Source of the DNA: Paenibacillus_V sp046244365
Lineage (GTDB): Bacteria > Bacillota > Bacilli > Paenibacillales > NBRC-103111
Assembly (NCBI RefSeq): GCF_046244365.1
Contig: NZ_CP176395.1
Coordinates: 7,254,001 to 7,318,000, forward strand
DNA length: 64,000 nucleotides
Reading direction: 5' to 3'
Numbering within the stretch: position 1 is the first letter of the stretch; every line of letters starts with the position of its first letter. The translations under genes and the position numbers were made by a program. This document shows, in pieces, positions 8,366-16,711 of this stretch. Below the pieces are notes generated by a model. It was not told the origin of the DNA. It saw only the letters and a list, made by a program, of their open reading frames with translations, and made no database searches.

Positions 8366-9883
8366 TTACGATACGGTCCGGCGTGCTTTCTGCAACGGCA
8401 AGCTTTCGCTTAGACCAAGCGTCCGCGCTGTTGAAGCTTGAATTTCCTGAATAAGCTCCGGGTTTTCCAATAGGGACACGCCGTAAGAAGGAATCATTTC
8501 TTTTAGTTTCGGTTCCCACGCTTTTATATGTTGAGGGAAGCATTTATTTATTACCTCAAGCATGACGGAAACGGCGGTAGAAGCACCCGGAGAAGCGCCG
8601 AGCAGTGCAGCTATCGAGCCATCAGCGGCACTAATAACTTCCGTACCGAATTGAAGCGTTCCTTTGCCGGCAGCAGTATCTTTAATAATTTGCACGCGCT
8701 GGCCCGCCACTAGTAATTCCCAATCTTCGCTTTTGGCGTTCGGGACAAATTCCCGTAAAGCTTCCATGCGCTTTTCTTTCGATAACATAACCTGCTTGAT
8801 CAGGTATGTTGTCAATGGAACGTTTTTTACGCCTGCCGCCATCATCGTGACGAGATTATCCGCTTTTACGGAAGTGACCAAATCTAACATGGAACCGAAT
8901 TTCAAAAACTTTGGCGAGAAGCCGGCAAACGGTCCAAAGAACAACGATTCTTTCTTGTCGATAACTCTTGTGTCAAGATGCGGAACAGACATCGGAGGAG
9001 CACCAACCGGAGCTTGGCCGTATACTTTGGCATGATGCTGCGCTACAACATCCGGTTTCTGACACACCATAAATAGTCCGCTTACCGGAAATCCTCCAAT
9101 GCCTTTTCCTTCAGGAATACCGGATTTTTGCAGCAAATGCAGGCTTCCGCCCCCGCCGCCGATAAAGACGAACTTGGCAGTATGGCGTTCGACCGTACCG
9201 CTATCGACATTCCGCACTTTCAATTCCCACGAGCCGTCGCTAGTACGTTTAATATCATCCACATTATGCTTGAATTTTATATCGACGCTTTTACTCTTTA
9301 ATTGGGCAAACAATCTGCGCGTTAACGCGCCAAAGTTAACATCCGTTCCGGATTCGATTCTTGTTGCCGCTATAGGTGTATTCAATGTCCGGTCTTTCAT
9401 CATAAGCGGAATCCATTCCATCAGTTTTCCTGGGTCATCGGTAAATTCCATTCCTTGAAACAGGGGATTGGCAGACAACGCTTCAAAACGTTTTCTCAAA
9501 AACGTTACATCTTGCTCCCCTTGCACAAAACTCATATGAGGCACTGGCATGATAAAGTCCCGCGGATTACGTATCAGATTGCTGTTTACAAGGTAAGACC
9601 AAAACTGCCTTGAAACCTGATACTCTTTATTAACTTTTATAGCCTTGCTAATATCTATGGATCCGTCCGGTTTTTCGACGGTGTAGTTAAGCTCGCACAG
9701 TGAAGAATGACCCGTTCCCGCATTATTCCATTCGTTAGAGCTTTCTTCTCCTGCGGTTGCGCGCCTCTCAAACACTGTAATTTCCCAGTCCGGCGCTAAT
9801 TCTTTCAGCAGTGACCCCAAAGTAGCACTCATGATTCCGGCACCAATTAAGATTACGTCTGTTTTCGTTTGTCTGTTGTTCAT
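8366..9883 (-). CDS. mqo: Malate:quinone oxidoreductase
   Basis: A 505-residue FAD-dependent peripheral membrane enzyme that oxidises malate to oxaloacetate and passes electrons to menaquinone. It has the N-terminal Rossmann FAD site LIGAGIMSATLG, the family signature NEWNNAGTGHSSLCELNYT, the mid-protein FIGGGGGSL and a C-terminal LGASPGASTAVSVML. Length matches the family. The ribosome site AAGGACGG precedes the ATG. It is monocistronic, with a long (over 150 bp) upstream region containing a small palindrome. Confidence 0.97.
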   Translation of the reverse strand: MNNRQTKTDVILIGAGIMSATLGSLLKELAPDWEITVFERRATAGEESSNEWNNAGTGHSSLCELNYTVEKPDGSIDISKAIKVNKEYQVSRQFWSYLVNSNLIRNPRDFIMPVPHMSFVQGEQDVTFLRKRFEALSANPLFQGMEFTDDPGKLMEWIPLMMKDRTLNTPIAATRIESGTDVNFGALTRRLFAQLKSKSVDIKFKHNVDDIKRTSDGSWELKVRNVDSGTVERHTAKFVFIGGGGGSLHLLQKSGIPEGKGIGGFPVSGLFMVCQKPDVVAQHHAKVYGQAPVGAPPMSVPHLDTRVIDKKESLFFGPFAGFSPKFLKFGSMLDLVTSVKADNLVTMMAAGVKNVPLTTYLIKQVMLSKEKRMEALREFVPNAKSEDWELLVAGQRVQIIKDTAAGKGTLQFGTEVISAADGSIAALLGASPGASTAVSVMLEVINKCFPQHIKAWEPKLKEMIPSYGVSLLENPELIQEIQASTARTLGLSESLPLQKARRTVS

Positions 9884-10002
9884 TTTTACCGTCCTTATAC
9901 CCTACGTTTTGCAGAAAGGATGCAGACACTCCTGCTTAAGCGCCACAGCAAGCCAAGGCGGGACCTAGTCACACATCTTTCTGGATCAATGATAACCTAA
10001 TC

Positions 10003-10017
10003 ATAGTGTATCACTAT
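10003..10017. promoter_or_regulatory. Palindrome upstream of mqo
   Basis: ATAGTG-TAT-CACTAT is a perfect 6-bp inverted repeat in AT-rich DNA 120 bp upstream of mqo, a plausible operator. No confident -35/-10 pair was identified. Confidence 0.3.
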
Positions 10018-10084
10018 TGATAGTTATAAGCTATTAAAATGCTAGTAAAAAAGTGAGTTGTCCGTCCACAAGGCTCTAGGAACA

Positions 10085-10135
10085 CAAAAAAACCTAGGTC
10101 TTAGCCCCGCTTTTGAAAGGGCTGAGGCCTCGGTT
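10085..10135 (-). terminator. Strong hairpin terminator read on the minus strand
   Basis: A 17-position stem (AACCTAGGTCTTAGCCC against GGGCTGAGGCCTCGGTT; 16 pair when G-U is allowed) is followed on the minus strand by seven T. No minus-strand gene was recognised upstream between here and the glycosyltransferase, so it either protects mqo from antisense read-through or terminates a leader or unknown RNA. Confidence 0.55.
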
Positions 10136-10240
10136 GCCAATTTCTCGGAAGCGGTGCTGGATTGGAATACATTGGCGGATTTAAGCCCCCCTCTCGCGAC
10201 AGTAAGAAAACCCCATCTCAACCAATCCAACAAATCCCCT

Positions 10241-10300
10241 ACTTGGAGTTGCGATGTGCGGGTGCGGGTGCGGGTGCGGGTGCGGATGGGTGCTCCAAGT
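10241..10300. repeat. Five tandem GTGCGG units inside an inverted repeat
   Basis: Five perfect GTGCGG units fill 10256-10285. They are bracketed by the inverted 8-mers ACTTGGAG (10241-10248) and CTCCAAGT (10293-10300). The stretch 9884-10456 otherwise contains the mqo leader and no gene I can support. Confidence 0.7.
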
Positions 10301-10456
10301 GCGTGTTGATCGGCTCGCAGATACTCCGGTGCGGATGGCGTGGCGAACCTGGTATGGGCACGGCGGCAGCCGATCTTTGGCGGACGAACGGTCATTTCCT
10401 TGGCTTGCGGAATATAAAGAAGAATGAACGTTTCCGTTTAGTCACAAAAGGAAGGA

Positions 10457-11566
10457 ATGAGAACGATCCGTATCTTGATGCTTGTTTATCGACTGGACCT
10501 GGGCGGGACCGAAAACTACATGATCAACTTGGCAAGGGCCTTAAGGCCGCTTGGCGTACAGGTAGGAATCGCGACCTCCGGCGGACCGCTCGTCGGCAGA
10601 TGCAGAAGACAAGGAATCCCGGTGCATTTGATTCCGGGTTTCACGAGCGTCACCGCTGCCGCTACCGCAGCCAGGCTGTCCCGCTTGGTCGCATCCCGCG
10701 GTTATCAAATCGTCCATGCGAATGATACGTACTCTTTCAGTGTGGCCGCAGCCTTGTACCGCCGCCGCAAAATACCCGTTGTTATGACCTTGCATGGCCG
10801 ATTTCACGGCTTGCCGCCTGTGCGGAAGGCGGCGGGGATCGCGCGCCGGATCATCGCCGTTACGCCGAACTTGTCGGCCTGGGTGCGGACGTTGGGGCTC
10901 CCCGCACATAAATGCGTCCGAATTCCGGTCGGCATCCGCACGGATGTATTCCGTCCCAGAGACAAGACCGCGTGCAGAAGAAAACTCGGCCTTCCGCTAT
11001 CGGGGAGGCTGCTCGCTTATGCAAGCAGGTTCGGCGTGGATAAATATCCGATTGCGCGAAAGGTCATTCAGGCAAGCGAACGCATCGCCAAGATTTCGCC
11101 GAAATTTACCGCCGTTCTTGCCGGACCCGGGATATATCGCAAACGGCTGTCCGGACTCGCCGCCGCCGCCAATCGGCGTATCGGCAGAAGGGCCATCATC
11201 GTGCGTCCTCCCATTATGGACATTTGGCACTTATACGGGGCGGCCAACGCGGTCGTCGGCACGGGAACGGTCGCGAACGAAGCGATGGCCTGCGGTAAAC
11301 CGCTCATTGCAGCGGGGACCCAAAGCTACTTCGGCATCGTGCGCAAATCGAATGCAGCCGCAGCGATGTGGAACCAGTTCGGCGATCACGGTGGTAAGAG
11401 ACAGGTAACCGCCGCCCAAATGGCCAGAGACATCAAACGCGTATTAAACGCGCCCGCTTGGAGCGCGTCGCTCGGAAGAAAGGGACGGAACATGACGGTG
11501 CGCCGTTTTTCCGTCCGCAACGTCGCTTTGCGTATTCGCGACGTTTACCGAAGCTGCTTGCGCTAA
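10457..11566 (+). CDS. Glycosyltransferase, GT-B fold (GT4-like)
   Basis: A 369-residue cytosolic glycosyltransferase. The N-terminal half has the GGTEN loop after VYRLDLGGTENYMI, typical of GT4/GT1 enzymes, and a HANDTYSF segment; the C-terminal half has VGTGTVANEAMACGKPLIA, the nucleotide-sugar binding ExxACGxP-like motif. Sugar and acceptor are unknown; a cell-wall or exopolysaccharide role is possible. The ATG follows AAAGGA at short spacing. It stands alone, with a GTTA element downstream. The protein is unusually Arg/Ala-rich. Confidence 0.85.
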   Translation: MRTIRILMLVYRLDLGGTENYMINLARALRPLGVQVGIATSGGPLVGRCRRQGIPVHLIPGFTSVTAAATAARLSRLVASRGYQIVHANDTYSFSVAAALYRRRKIPVVMTLHGRFHGLPPVRKAAGIARRIIAVTPNLSAWVRTLGLPAHKCVRIPVGIRTDVFRPRDKTACRRKLGLPLSGRLLAYASRFGVDKYPIARKVIQASERIAKISPKFTAVLAGPGIYRKRLSGLAAAANRRIGRRAIIVRPPIMDIWHLYGAANAVVGTGTVANEAMACGKPLIAAGTQSYFGIVRKSNAAAAMWNQFGDHGGKRQVTAAQMARDIKRVLNAPAWSASLGRKGRNMTVRRFSVRNVALRIRDVYRSCLR

Positions 11567-11633
11567 CGGTCTCGCTCGCCGCGTCTTTTTCCTGAAACGT
11601 CCGAACTCTGGTAGACTGCCTACAGGGAGCGCT

Positions 11634-11706
11634 CTACTGCCAGTTAGCGGAACAAGCTGCCGATTGTGCCGGCAGCCTGTGCATGGTGCTATTGTGCCCG
11701 TTAATA
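11634..11706 (+). repeat. GTTA element G1 (leftmost copy)
   Basis: Left arm ACTGCCAGTTAGC, central inverted repeat GCTGCCG ... CGGCAGC, right arm GCTATTGTGCCCGTTA. It lies between two plus-strand genes. It resembles G6 closely in the central part. Confidence 0.75.
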
Positions 11707-11711
11707 CTCGA

Positions 11712-11756
11712 TAATAGGGGTGGGTGGTACCAGCGAAGCTGACACCACCCCTATTA
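11712..11756. repeat. Inverted repeat and first copy of a direct repeat flanking the YVTN gene
   Basis: AATAGGGGTGG pairs with CCACCCCTATT (11-bp stem). Within it, the 24-base stretch 11727-11750 (ending GAAGCTGACACCACCC) recurs with two changes at 13152-13175 beyond the YVTN gene. Confidence 0.6.
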
Positions 11757-11897
11757 CTAAATCCTTCATTTTCATTCTTGTCTCCATTTTTTCAATAAAT
11801 ATTATAGTAGTCTAGCTAATATTAGATACCCGTACAAGCGCTCACCCTATGTCTAACGTAAGATAGGATGTGTTTTTTTACGGGAGGCGATTAGCAT

Positions 11898-13067
11898 ATG
11901 GGAGTTATGGCTAAAAAAAAGAAACGATGTAGACGTTATGTGAAAACGATCATCATTTGTCCACGGAAGAAGAAATTGAAGAAAAAACGCTGTGTTATTG
12001 TCGAGAATCCAACAATAAACGTTGATCCGACTCCGGTTAACGTAATAAGTCCTGACGAAGCTTGTTTTCAAAATCTCCGGGCGAAACTACAGCAATTAGA
12101 AGGTCACTTTATTTCGGTCACGATCGCGGGGTTTTTTGATAGTATCCAAGGTCGTATATTCAGAGTAGACGAAGGAAACCTGATTCTTGTTGGTGTATTT
12201 GGAACACGTATCATCCCGATCTGTAAGATCAGTTCCATCGATTTCGGCCCTTTTGCGTATGTAACAAAAAGCGATGAAACGGTATCGGTAATTAATACCG
12301 CCACCAACACGGTCATCGGATTGATTCCGGTTGGAGATAGTCCTGGAGGCATTGCCATCACGCCCGACGGTACTCGTGCCTATGCCGCAAATAATTTTGA
12401 TAATACCGTTTCCGTGATCAACACGGCATCGAATATCCTCATAGCCACCATTAATCTCGCTCCCGACGGACTCAGTCCTCAGGGTATTGCCATCACACCC
12501 GACGGTACCCGTGCCTATGTCGCAAATGAATTTAATAATACCGTTTCCGTGATCAATACGGCATCGAATATCGTCATAGCCACCATTAATCTCGCTCCCG
12601 ACGGAGACGGTCCTGAAGCCATTGCCATCACGCCTGACGGTTCCCGCGCCTATACCGCAAATGTTGATAATGACACGGTTTCCGTGATTGACATCACAGT
12701 GACACCGAATATAGTCATAGACACCATTACTCTCGCTCCCGATGGAGACGGTCCTGTTGCCATTGCCATCACACCCGACGGTTCCCGCGCCTATACCGCA
12801 AATGCTACCAATAACACGGTTTCCGTGATTGACATCACAGTAACACCGAATATCGTTATAGACACCATTACTCTCGCTCCCGACGGACTCAATCCTCAGG
12901 GTATTGCCATCACGCCCGACGGTTCCCGCGCCTATATACTAAATAGCGGCAACATCAGCGTATCCGTGATCAATACCGCCACCAACACGGTCATTGGTTC
13001 CCCGATTTCGGTTGGGGAGTCGCCTCATGTGCCTGTAGGGATCGCGATTACGCCGATCACGATTTAA
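11898..13067 (+). CDS. YVTN-repeat beta-propeller protein with a DUF2642-like N-terminal domain
   Basis: A 389-residue protein with no signal peptide. Residues 1-40 are strongly basic. About 55-115 resemble the small Sm-like domain of Bacillus spore-coat-associated proteins (ISVTIAGFFDSIQGRI ... IIPICKISSIDF, DUF2642-like). From about 118 come roughly six blades with the repeated core GIAITPDGTRAY and NTVSVINTA. Two blades (DNA about 12610-12890) are almost identical, a recent duplication. The ATG follows GGGAGG. A coat or exosporium role is inferred only from the N-terminal resemblance. Confidence 0.8.
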   Translation: MGVMAKKKKRCRRYVKTIIICPRKKKLKKKRCVIVENPTINVDPTPVNVISPDEACFQNLRAKLQQLEGHFISVTIAGFFDSIQGRIFRVDEGNLILVGVFGTRIIPICKISSIDFGPFAYVTKSDETVSVINTATNTVIGLIPVGDSPGGIAITPDGTRAYAANNFDNTVSVINTASNILIATINLAPDGLSPQGIAITPDGTRAYVANEFNNTVSVINTASNIVIATINLAPDGDGPEAIAITPDGSRAYTANVDNDTVSVIDITVTPNIVIDTITLAPDGDGPVAIAITPDGSRAYTANATNNTVSVIDITVTPNIVIDTITLAPDGLNPQGIAITPDGSRAYILNSGNISVSVINTATNTVIGSPISVGESPHVPVGIAITPITI

Positions 13068-13151
13068 ATCAAGCATTGGGAAAATCCAGTAATAAGCATC
13101 AAGATCTAGAAGTAGTATTGAGTAATCAACCAAACATAGGTAATTGGGGTA

Positions 13152-13175
13152 GTACAAGTGAAGCTGACACCACCC
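13152..13175 (+). repeat. Second copy of the direct repeat flanking the YVTN gene
   Basis: It matches 11727-11750 at 22 of 24 positions (shared tail GAAGCTGACACCACCC). The pair brackets the gene 1.4 kb apart. Confidence 0.65.
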
Positions 13176-13202
13176 GCAAACGCATGGATTTAGGTGGTAA
13201 AT

Positions 13203-13280
13203 TATTGAAAAAAACAGTGACAGACTAGGACCCCGAAAGACCTAGACTGCCGCTGTTTTTATCGTGCTATCGTGCCCGCC
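13203..13280 (+). repeat. GTTA element G2 with terminator-like centre
   Basis: The hairpin ACAGTGACAGACTAGG ... CCTAGACTGCCGCTGT sits between A and T runs, a strong bidirectional terminator, and is followed by the right arm GCTATCGTGCCCG. The arm runs into the ABC-F gene: its stop and last four codons (TIAR) are encoded by the arm. No left arm was recognised. Confidence 0.7.
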
Positions 13281-14761
13281 CCACCGAGTTCAATCGTTTT
13301 CGTGGCGACACGGTCGTGAAATTCCCGATCATGCTCCACGAACACAATGGTCGGCGCGTACTCAAGCAGCAGCTCTTCAATCTGCATCCGGGAAATCACG
13401 TCTACAAAGTTGAGCGGTTCGTCCCAAATATGCAGATGAGCCTCTTCGCATAGGCTTCTCGCGATCAGAACCTTCTTCTTCTGCCCGCCGCTAAACGCCG
13501 ACATATCCTTCTCAAACTGGATGCGGGCGAAATCAAGCTTACGCAACATGGCCTTAAATAAGCTTTCGTCGATTCCGTGCTCTGCTGCATAATCGGAAAG
13601 CGATCCTCGCAGATGAGAGGTACTCTGGGATACATAGGAAAAGCGAAGCTGCGGCTCCAGCCGAAACGTGCCTGTATAGTGAAGCGCCTCGCCGTTGAGC
13701 AGGCGGAGCAAGCTAGACTTGCCCGAACCGTTTGGACCTGAAATTGCGATCCGATCCCCTTGTTCGATCGTCAAACAAACGTTCTCGCAAACCGGTCTTT
13801 CCCCGTAGTAAATCGTGACGTGATCCAGCACGACCAGTTCGGATTTGGGATATGCGAGCTGAGAGATCACAAGGCTTTCTGACTGTTCGATATTTCGGAG
13901 CAGTTTCGACTTCTCCTCTACAGCGGCGGTTTGCCGCTGCTCGATGGATTTCGCGCGTTTCATCATTTTTGCTGCTTTGTGACCGACGTATCCCTTGTCC
14001 AGCTTGGAGCCGGAGTTTCGTGTGCCGTTTTTCGATTTTTCGATCTCGTGAGACCAGCCGCTCGTGCGTTTGACAGAAGTCGATAAACGCTGTATGTCTT
14101 TGGACAACTTTTCGTTTTGTGCCAATTCGAACGTGTCCTGGCGAGTTTTGTTCGTCCACCAGCTGGAGAAGCTGCCTTTTTGGATTTCGATATTCGTTTT
14201 GTTGATCGATAGAATATGATCGACGCAGCGGTCGAGAAATGCCCGATCGTGTGAAACAAGAATAAAACCGCGTTTCGTATTCAGATAATCGCCAACAAGC
14301 TTTCGTGCGTGAAAGTCGAGATGATTGGTCGGCTCATCGATGAGCAGAAATCGATTGTCCTGGATGAACAGCACGGCCAGCAGTACCTTCGTCTGCTCGC
14401 CTTGGGACAGCGATTCGAATGGCCGGTACAACACGTCTTCCGAAACCTTAAGCAGGTTCAGTTCGCGCATCAACTTCCAGCGCTCATAGCCTGGCACGAT
14501 CTCTTCGATGACGTCGACGGTCAAATATTCCGGATGTTCGACGGGAAACGGAAAATAATCAAAAGCGACCGGTGCGGAGATCGTGCCGCTGTATTCGTAT
14601 TTCCCCTGCAGCAGGTTAAAGAACGTCGTTTTCCCCCGACCGTTTCGCCCTGTAAACCCCAGCTTCCAGTCTGTATCGATTTGAAAATGAACATTTTCGA
14701 ATATAAGGTCATAGCTACCTGGATAGGCAAAAGTAAGATTGGATACCTGTATCGCGGGCAT
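13259..14761 (-). CDS. Lsa-type ABC-F ribosomal protection protein
   Basis: A 500-residue cytosolic ATPase with two ABC domains and no membrane segments. ABC-F proteins of this kind bind the ribosomal E site and displace lincosamides, streptogramin A or pleuromutilins. Walker A motifs are GRNGRGKTT (38-46) and GPNGSGKSS; signatures LSQGEQ and FSGGQ; Walker B LLIDEPTNHLD and HIWDEPLNFVD. The opening MPAIQVSNLTFAYPGS resembles the Lsa/Vga group. I use the ATG at 14761 (AAAGG nine bases upstream). A 250-base leader with an attenuator precedes it. The C-terminus reads into the GTTA element. Confidence 0.9.
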   Translation of the reverse strand: MPAIQVSNLTFAYPGSYDLIFENVHFQIDTDWKLGFTGRNGRGKTTFFNLLQGKYEYSGTISAPVAFDYFPFPVEHPEYLTVDVIEEIVPGYERWKLMRELNLLKVSEDVLYRPFESLSQGEQTKVLLAVLFIQDNRFLLIDEPTNHLDFHARKLVGDYLNTKRGFILVSHDRAFLDRCVDHILSINKTNIEIQKGSFSSWWTNKTRQDTFELAQNEKLSKDIQRLSTSVKRTSGWSHEIEKSKNGTRNSGSKLDKGYVGHKAAKMMKRAKSIEQRQTAAVEEKSKLLRNIEQSESLVISQLAYPKSELVVLDHVTIYYGERPVCENVCLTIEQGDRIAISGPNGSGKSSLLRLLNGEALHYTGTFRLEPQLRFSYVSQSTSHLRGSLSDYAAEHGIDESLFKAMLRKLDFARIQFEKDMSAFSGGQKKKVLIARSLCEEAHLHIWDEPLNFVDVISRMQIEELLLEYAPTIVFVEHDREFHDRVATKTIELGGAGTIAR

Positions 14762-14781
14762 GGCGATCATCCTTTCGTATG

Positions 14782-15020
14782 GAAATAAAAAGAGCCGCAA
14801 GAAAGGTGCTTTCTTGCGGCTCTGATCCATACGAGGAAATCCGGCCCCATTCCAAGGGGCCGGATGACTGTCCGGATAGGGAGCGCAAACGAAATACAGA
14901 CCTTTCTTGCAGAGACGAAATAAACAAACACAGCCGATAGCTGAGTCCGTTCTTTTCGTGATCTCGCAGCAAGAAAGTTCTACATGTATTCGTTCAACTC
15001 CCGTCATCAAAATTACGTAC
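14782..15020 (-). promoter_or_regulatory. Transcription-attenuator leader of the ABC-F gene
   Basis: A perfect 15-bp stem (14791-14805 with 14809-14823) followed on the minus strand by TTTTTATTT is a Rho-independent terminator 20 bp before the ABC-F start. Upstream, GCAAGAAAGGT (about 14900-14910) can pair with the terminator arm ACCTTTCTTGC, or with CTTTCTTGC at 14969-14977, giving mutually exclusive structures. A further hairpin (14839-14848 with 14856-14865) lies between. An ATG-TAG minimal ORF at about 14982, after GGGAG, could stall a ribosome. This matches the logic of antibiotic-induced attenuators of ABC-F genes; drug sensing is inferred. Confidence 0.75.
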
Positions 15021-15049
15021 AGTTTATCACAATCGTAATTTAACTACAA
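15021..15049 (-). promoter_or_regulatory. Promoter of the ABC-F leader
   Basis: TTGTAG (15044-15049) and TAAACT (15021-15026) on the minus strand are separated by 17 bp, which would start the leader RNA near 15013. Confidence 0.5.
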
Positions 15050-15112
15050 CCTGCGCCGTCCCGTTTAGGCTGAAGCCTTGCGCAGCTCCGCCATGCTCCT
15101 TCGCTTGATTCC

Positions 15113-15140
15113 TGTTATTTCACTATCCTACCCGTTCAAT
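15113..15140 (+). repeat. GTTA element G3 (arm only)
   Basis: ACTATCCTACCCGTTCAAT is a single arm without a clear central hairpin, 30 bp past the end of a GNAT remnant. Confidence 0.5.
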
Positions 15141-15170
15141 CATTATTTAATGGCTTGGTACCACGTTTCT

Positions 15171-15344
15171 TCAATCAATTAATCCCTTGCCAATCCCCGT
15201 TCCCTGGTACTCGGGGTCAACCGCGATATCATTAATATAACAATCAAAACAAAAGTCCGTAAATGCTCGCAGGAAGCCCACTAATTTCTCATTATGCCAG
15301 GCTGATATTTTTATATTGGCATGCTTTAACATTAGGTGTTTCAT
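15171..15344 (-). pseudogene. GNAT acetyltransferase remnant
   Basis: The minus strand encodes 57 residues that contain WHNEKLVGFLRAFTD, YINDIAVDPEYQGTGIGKGL and then a stop. This is the acetyl-CoA-binding core of a GNAT protein (normally about 140 residues) with the N- and C-terminal parts missing. Confidence 0.65.
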
Positions 15345-15422
15345 CGCTTTTATAAATTATCATTCGTTCAGACCTCATTCAAAAAAATGATTAAATATGA
15401 CATAATTATACATGTATTTCCT

Positions 15423-15485
15423 TATTGAGCATAACTCCCGTTAACATAGCGAGGCTGCCGAACCATGCCGGCAGCCTCGTCTAAG
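15423..15485 (+). repeat. GTTA element G4
   Basis: Left arm ATAACTCCCGTTAACATAG and a perfect central inverted repeat GAGGCTGCCG ... CGGCAGCCTC. The right arm is lost; a gene stump follows directly. Confidence 0.65.
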
Positions 15486-15494
15486 TTTGATTTT

Positions 15495-15611
15495 TTAGAT
15501 CTCGTCCTCGTCGAGTATGATCGAAACGTCTTTAAAGTAAATCGCTCCTGGCATGCGCAGTGCGCGGATCTTAATGAATGTATGTTCTTGTCCTCCGACA
15601 CGCGAAATCTA
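15495..15611 (-). pseudogene. 3' stump of an unrecognised gene
   Basis: An open frame of 38 codons on the minus strand, bounded upstream by a stop, reads VGGQEHTFIKIRALRMP then GAIYFKDVSIILDEDEI. It looks like genuine coding sequence of a C-terminus but I cannot name the family. It abuts element G4. Confidence 0.4.
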
Positions 15612-15721
15612 GCGTGTCTACTCTATATATATGCTTACAGGAAGTGAATACAAAAAAACGTGCTCTGACTGAGGCCCTTTCAAGCCTGCAGCCGGAACAC
15701 GTCTAATAAAGACAGCGGCTA

Positions 15722-16700
15722 TTATTGTCGCCCCGATTGATCGTGAGGCACTGTGGCCGTTACTGATGTATCCGTCTTGTTGCCCGCTTTATCGGTTGCC
15801 GTATAGGTAATGGTGTAGATGCGTCCCGATCCGCTGCCTGATCTTTCGGCACGTAATCGAAATGAAGTGTCCGCCGTACCGATATTGGCCTCAATGTCAC
15901 CTTGACCGCTATCCGGTTCATTGCTCGTAATGGAGGTTAAAACTACCGATTCGACGCCGGAAGCGCCATCGCTCGAATCAAGAACGGCATGGACAACGAC
16001 CATTTTATGATTAGCCGGCCATATTGACGTTTTATCCAGTTGAACGGAAAGCAAGGGCGCCGTCTTGTCGATTTTGAACTCGATGGTTTTGACCGGTTCC
16101 ACTCCGCCAGATCCTTGCTGCGATAATTCACCTTATAAATCCCTTCTCCGAATGCAGGAATGGAACCCGTATAGGGGAGCCATTCCCCGTCATTCACTTG
16201 ATATTCCGTTTTAGCCACACCGGAGAGATGATCATAAACAGACAAGCTTACCGTAACATCCGACTTATACCATCCGTTGCTGCCGTTAGGATCGGCAGGA
16301 TTTACAGTTGCGGTGCTTACGGGTACCGTCTTGTCGATCCTAACCGTTGCCAGATGCCGGACCTCTTCGTTTCCTGCGTTGTCTACGCTCCAGTAAGTCA
16401 GTATATGCTCGCCGTCACCCTCGACCAACATCGTATTCCCCGTCTGTTGTGCGCCTTCATTAAGCGTGTAATAGGTCGCGGCAACAACTGAACCACCTTC
16501 GTCAGTCGCTGACAATGTCACCGTAACCTGTTGATTCGACCACCCGGAAGGTGCATCGTCCGTTGTGACAGGAGGTATTTGATCAGAGCCATTACCGTTG
16601 CCGCTATTCGTAATCGTGTACACGAAAACCGCCGTTTCACTCGGATCGTACCCATCTTTCGTCGCGATCGGCCTCATTGTCTTGGATGTTGAGCTCTCGT
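15722..16700 (-). pseudogene. Frameshifted 3' part of a large surface protein (OmpL47/Ig-like repeats)
   Basis: The minus strand encodes a chitobiase-C-terminal-like segment (IATKDGYDPSETAVFVYTI), two OmpL47-type repeats (GWSNQQVTVTLSATDEGG; GWYKSDVTVSLSVYDHLSG) and a final Ig-like module (APLLSVQLDKTSIWPANHK). The frame breaks near 16100: SKDLA continues as GVEPVKTIEFKIDKT in another frame, which fits loss of bases in a typical LAGNVEP joint. No start, signal peptide or anchor remains. The 5' end is fused to the end of the VOC gene. Confidence 0.8.
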
Positions 16701-16711
16701 TCCTCGTTAGT

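Noticed and set aside
10042..10395. Open frame of 117 codons on the minus strand before mqo
   Set aside because: It runs through the GTGCGG repeat and a terminator hairpin, has no ribosome site and no recognisable family.
10162..10725. Open frame of 187 codons on the plus strand
   Set aside because: It overlaps the glycosyltransferase in another frame and encodes the microsatellite as an Ala-Gly run; a shadow frame.
14762..15010. 83-codon N-terminal extension of the ABC-F protein
   Set aside because: It would translate through the attenuator terminator and other hairpins; known relatives start at the equivalent of 14761.
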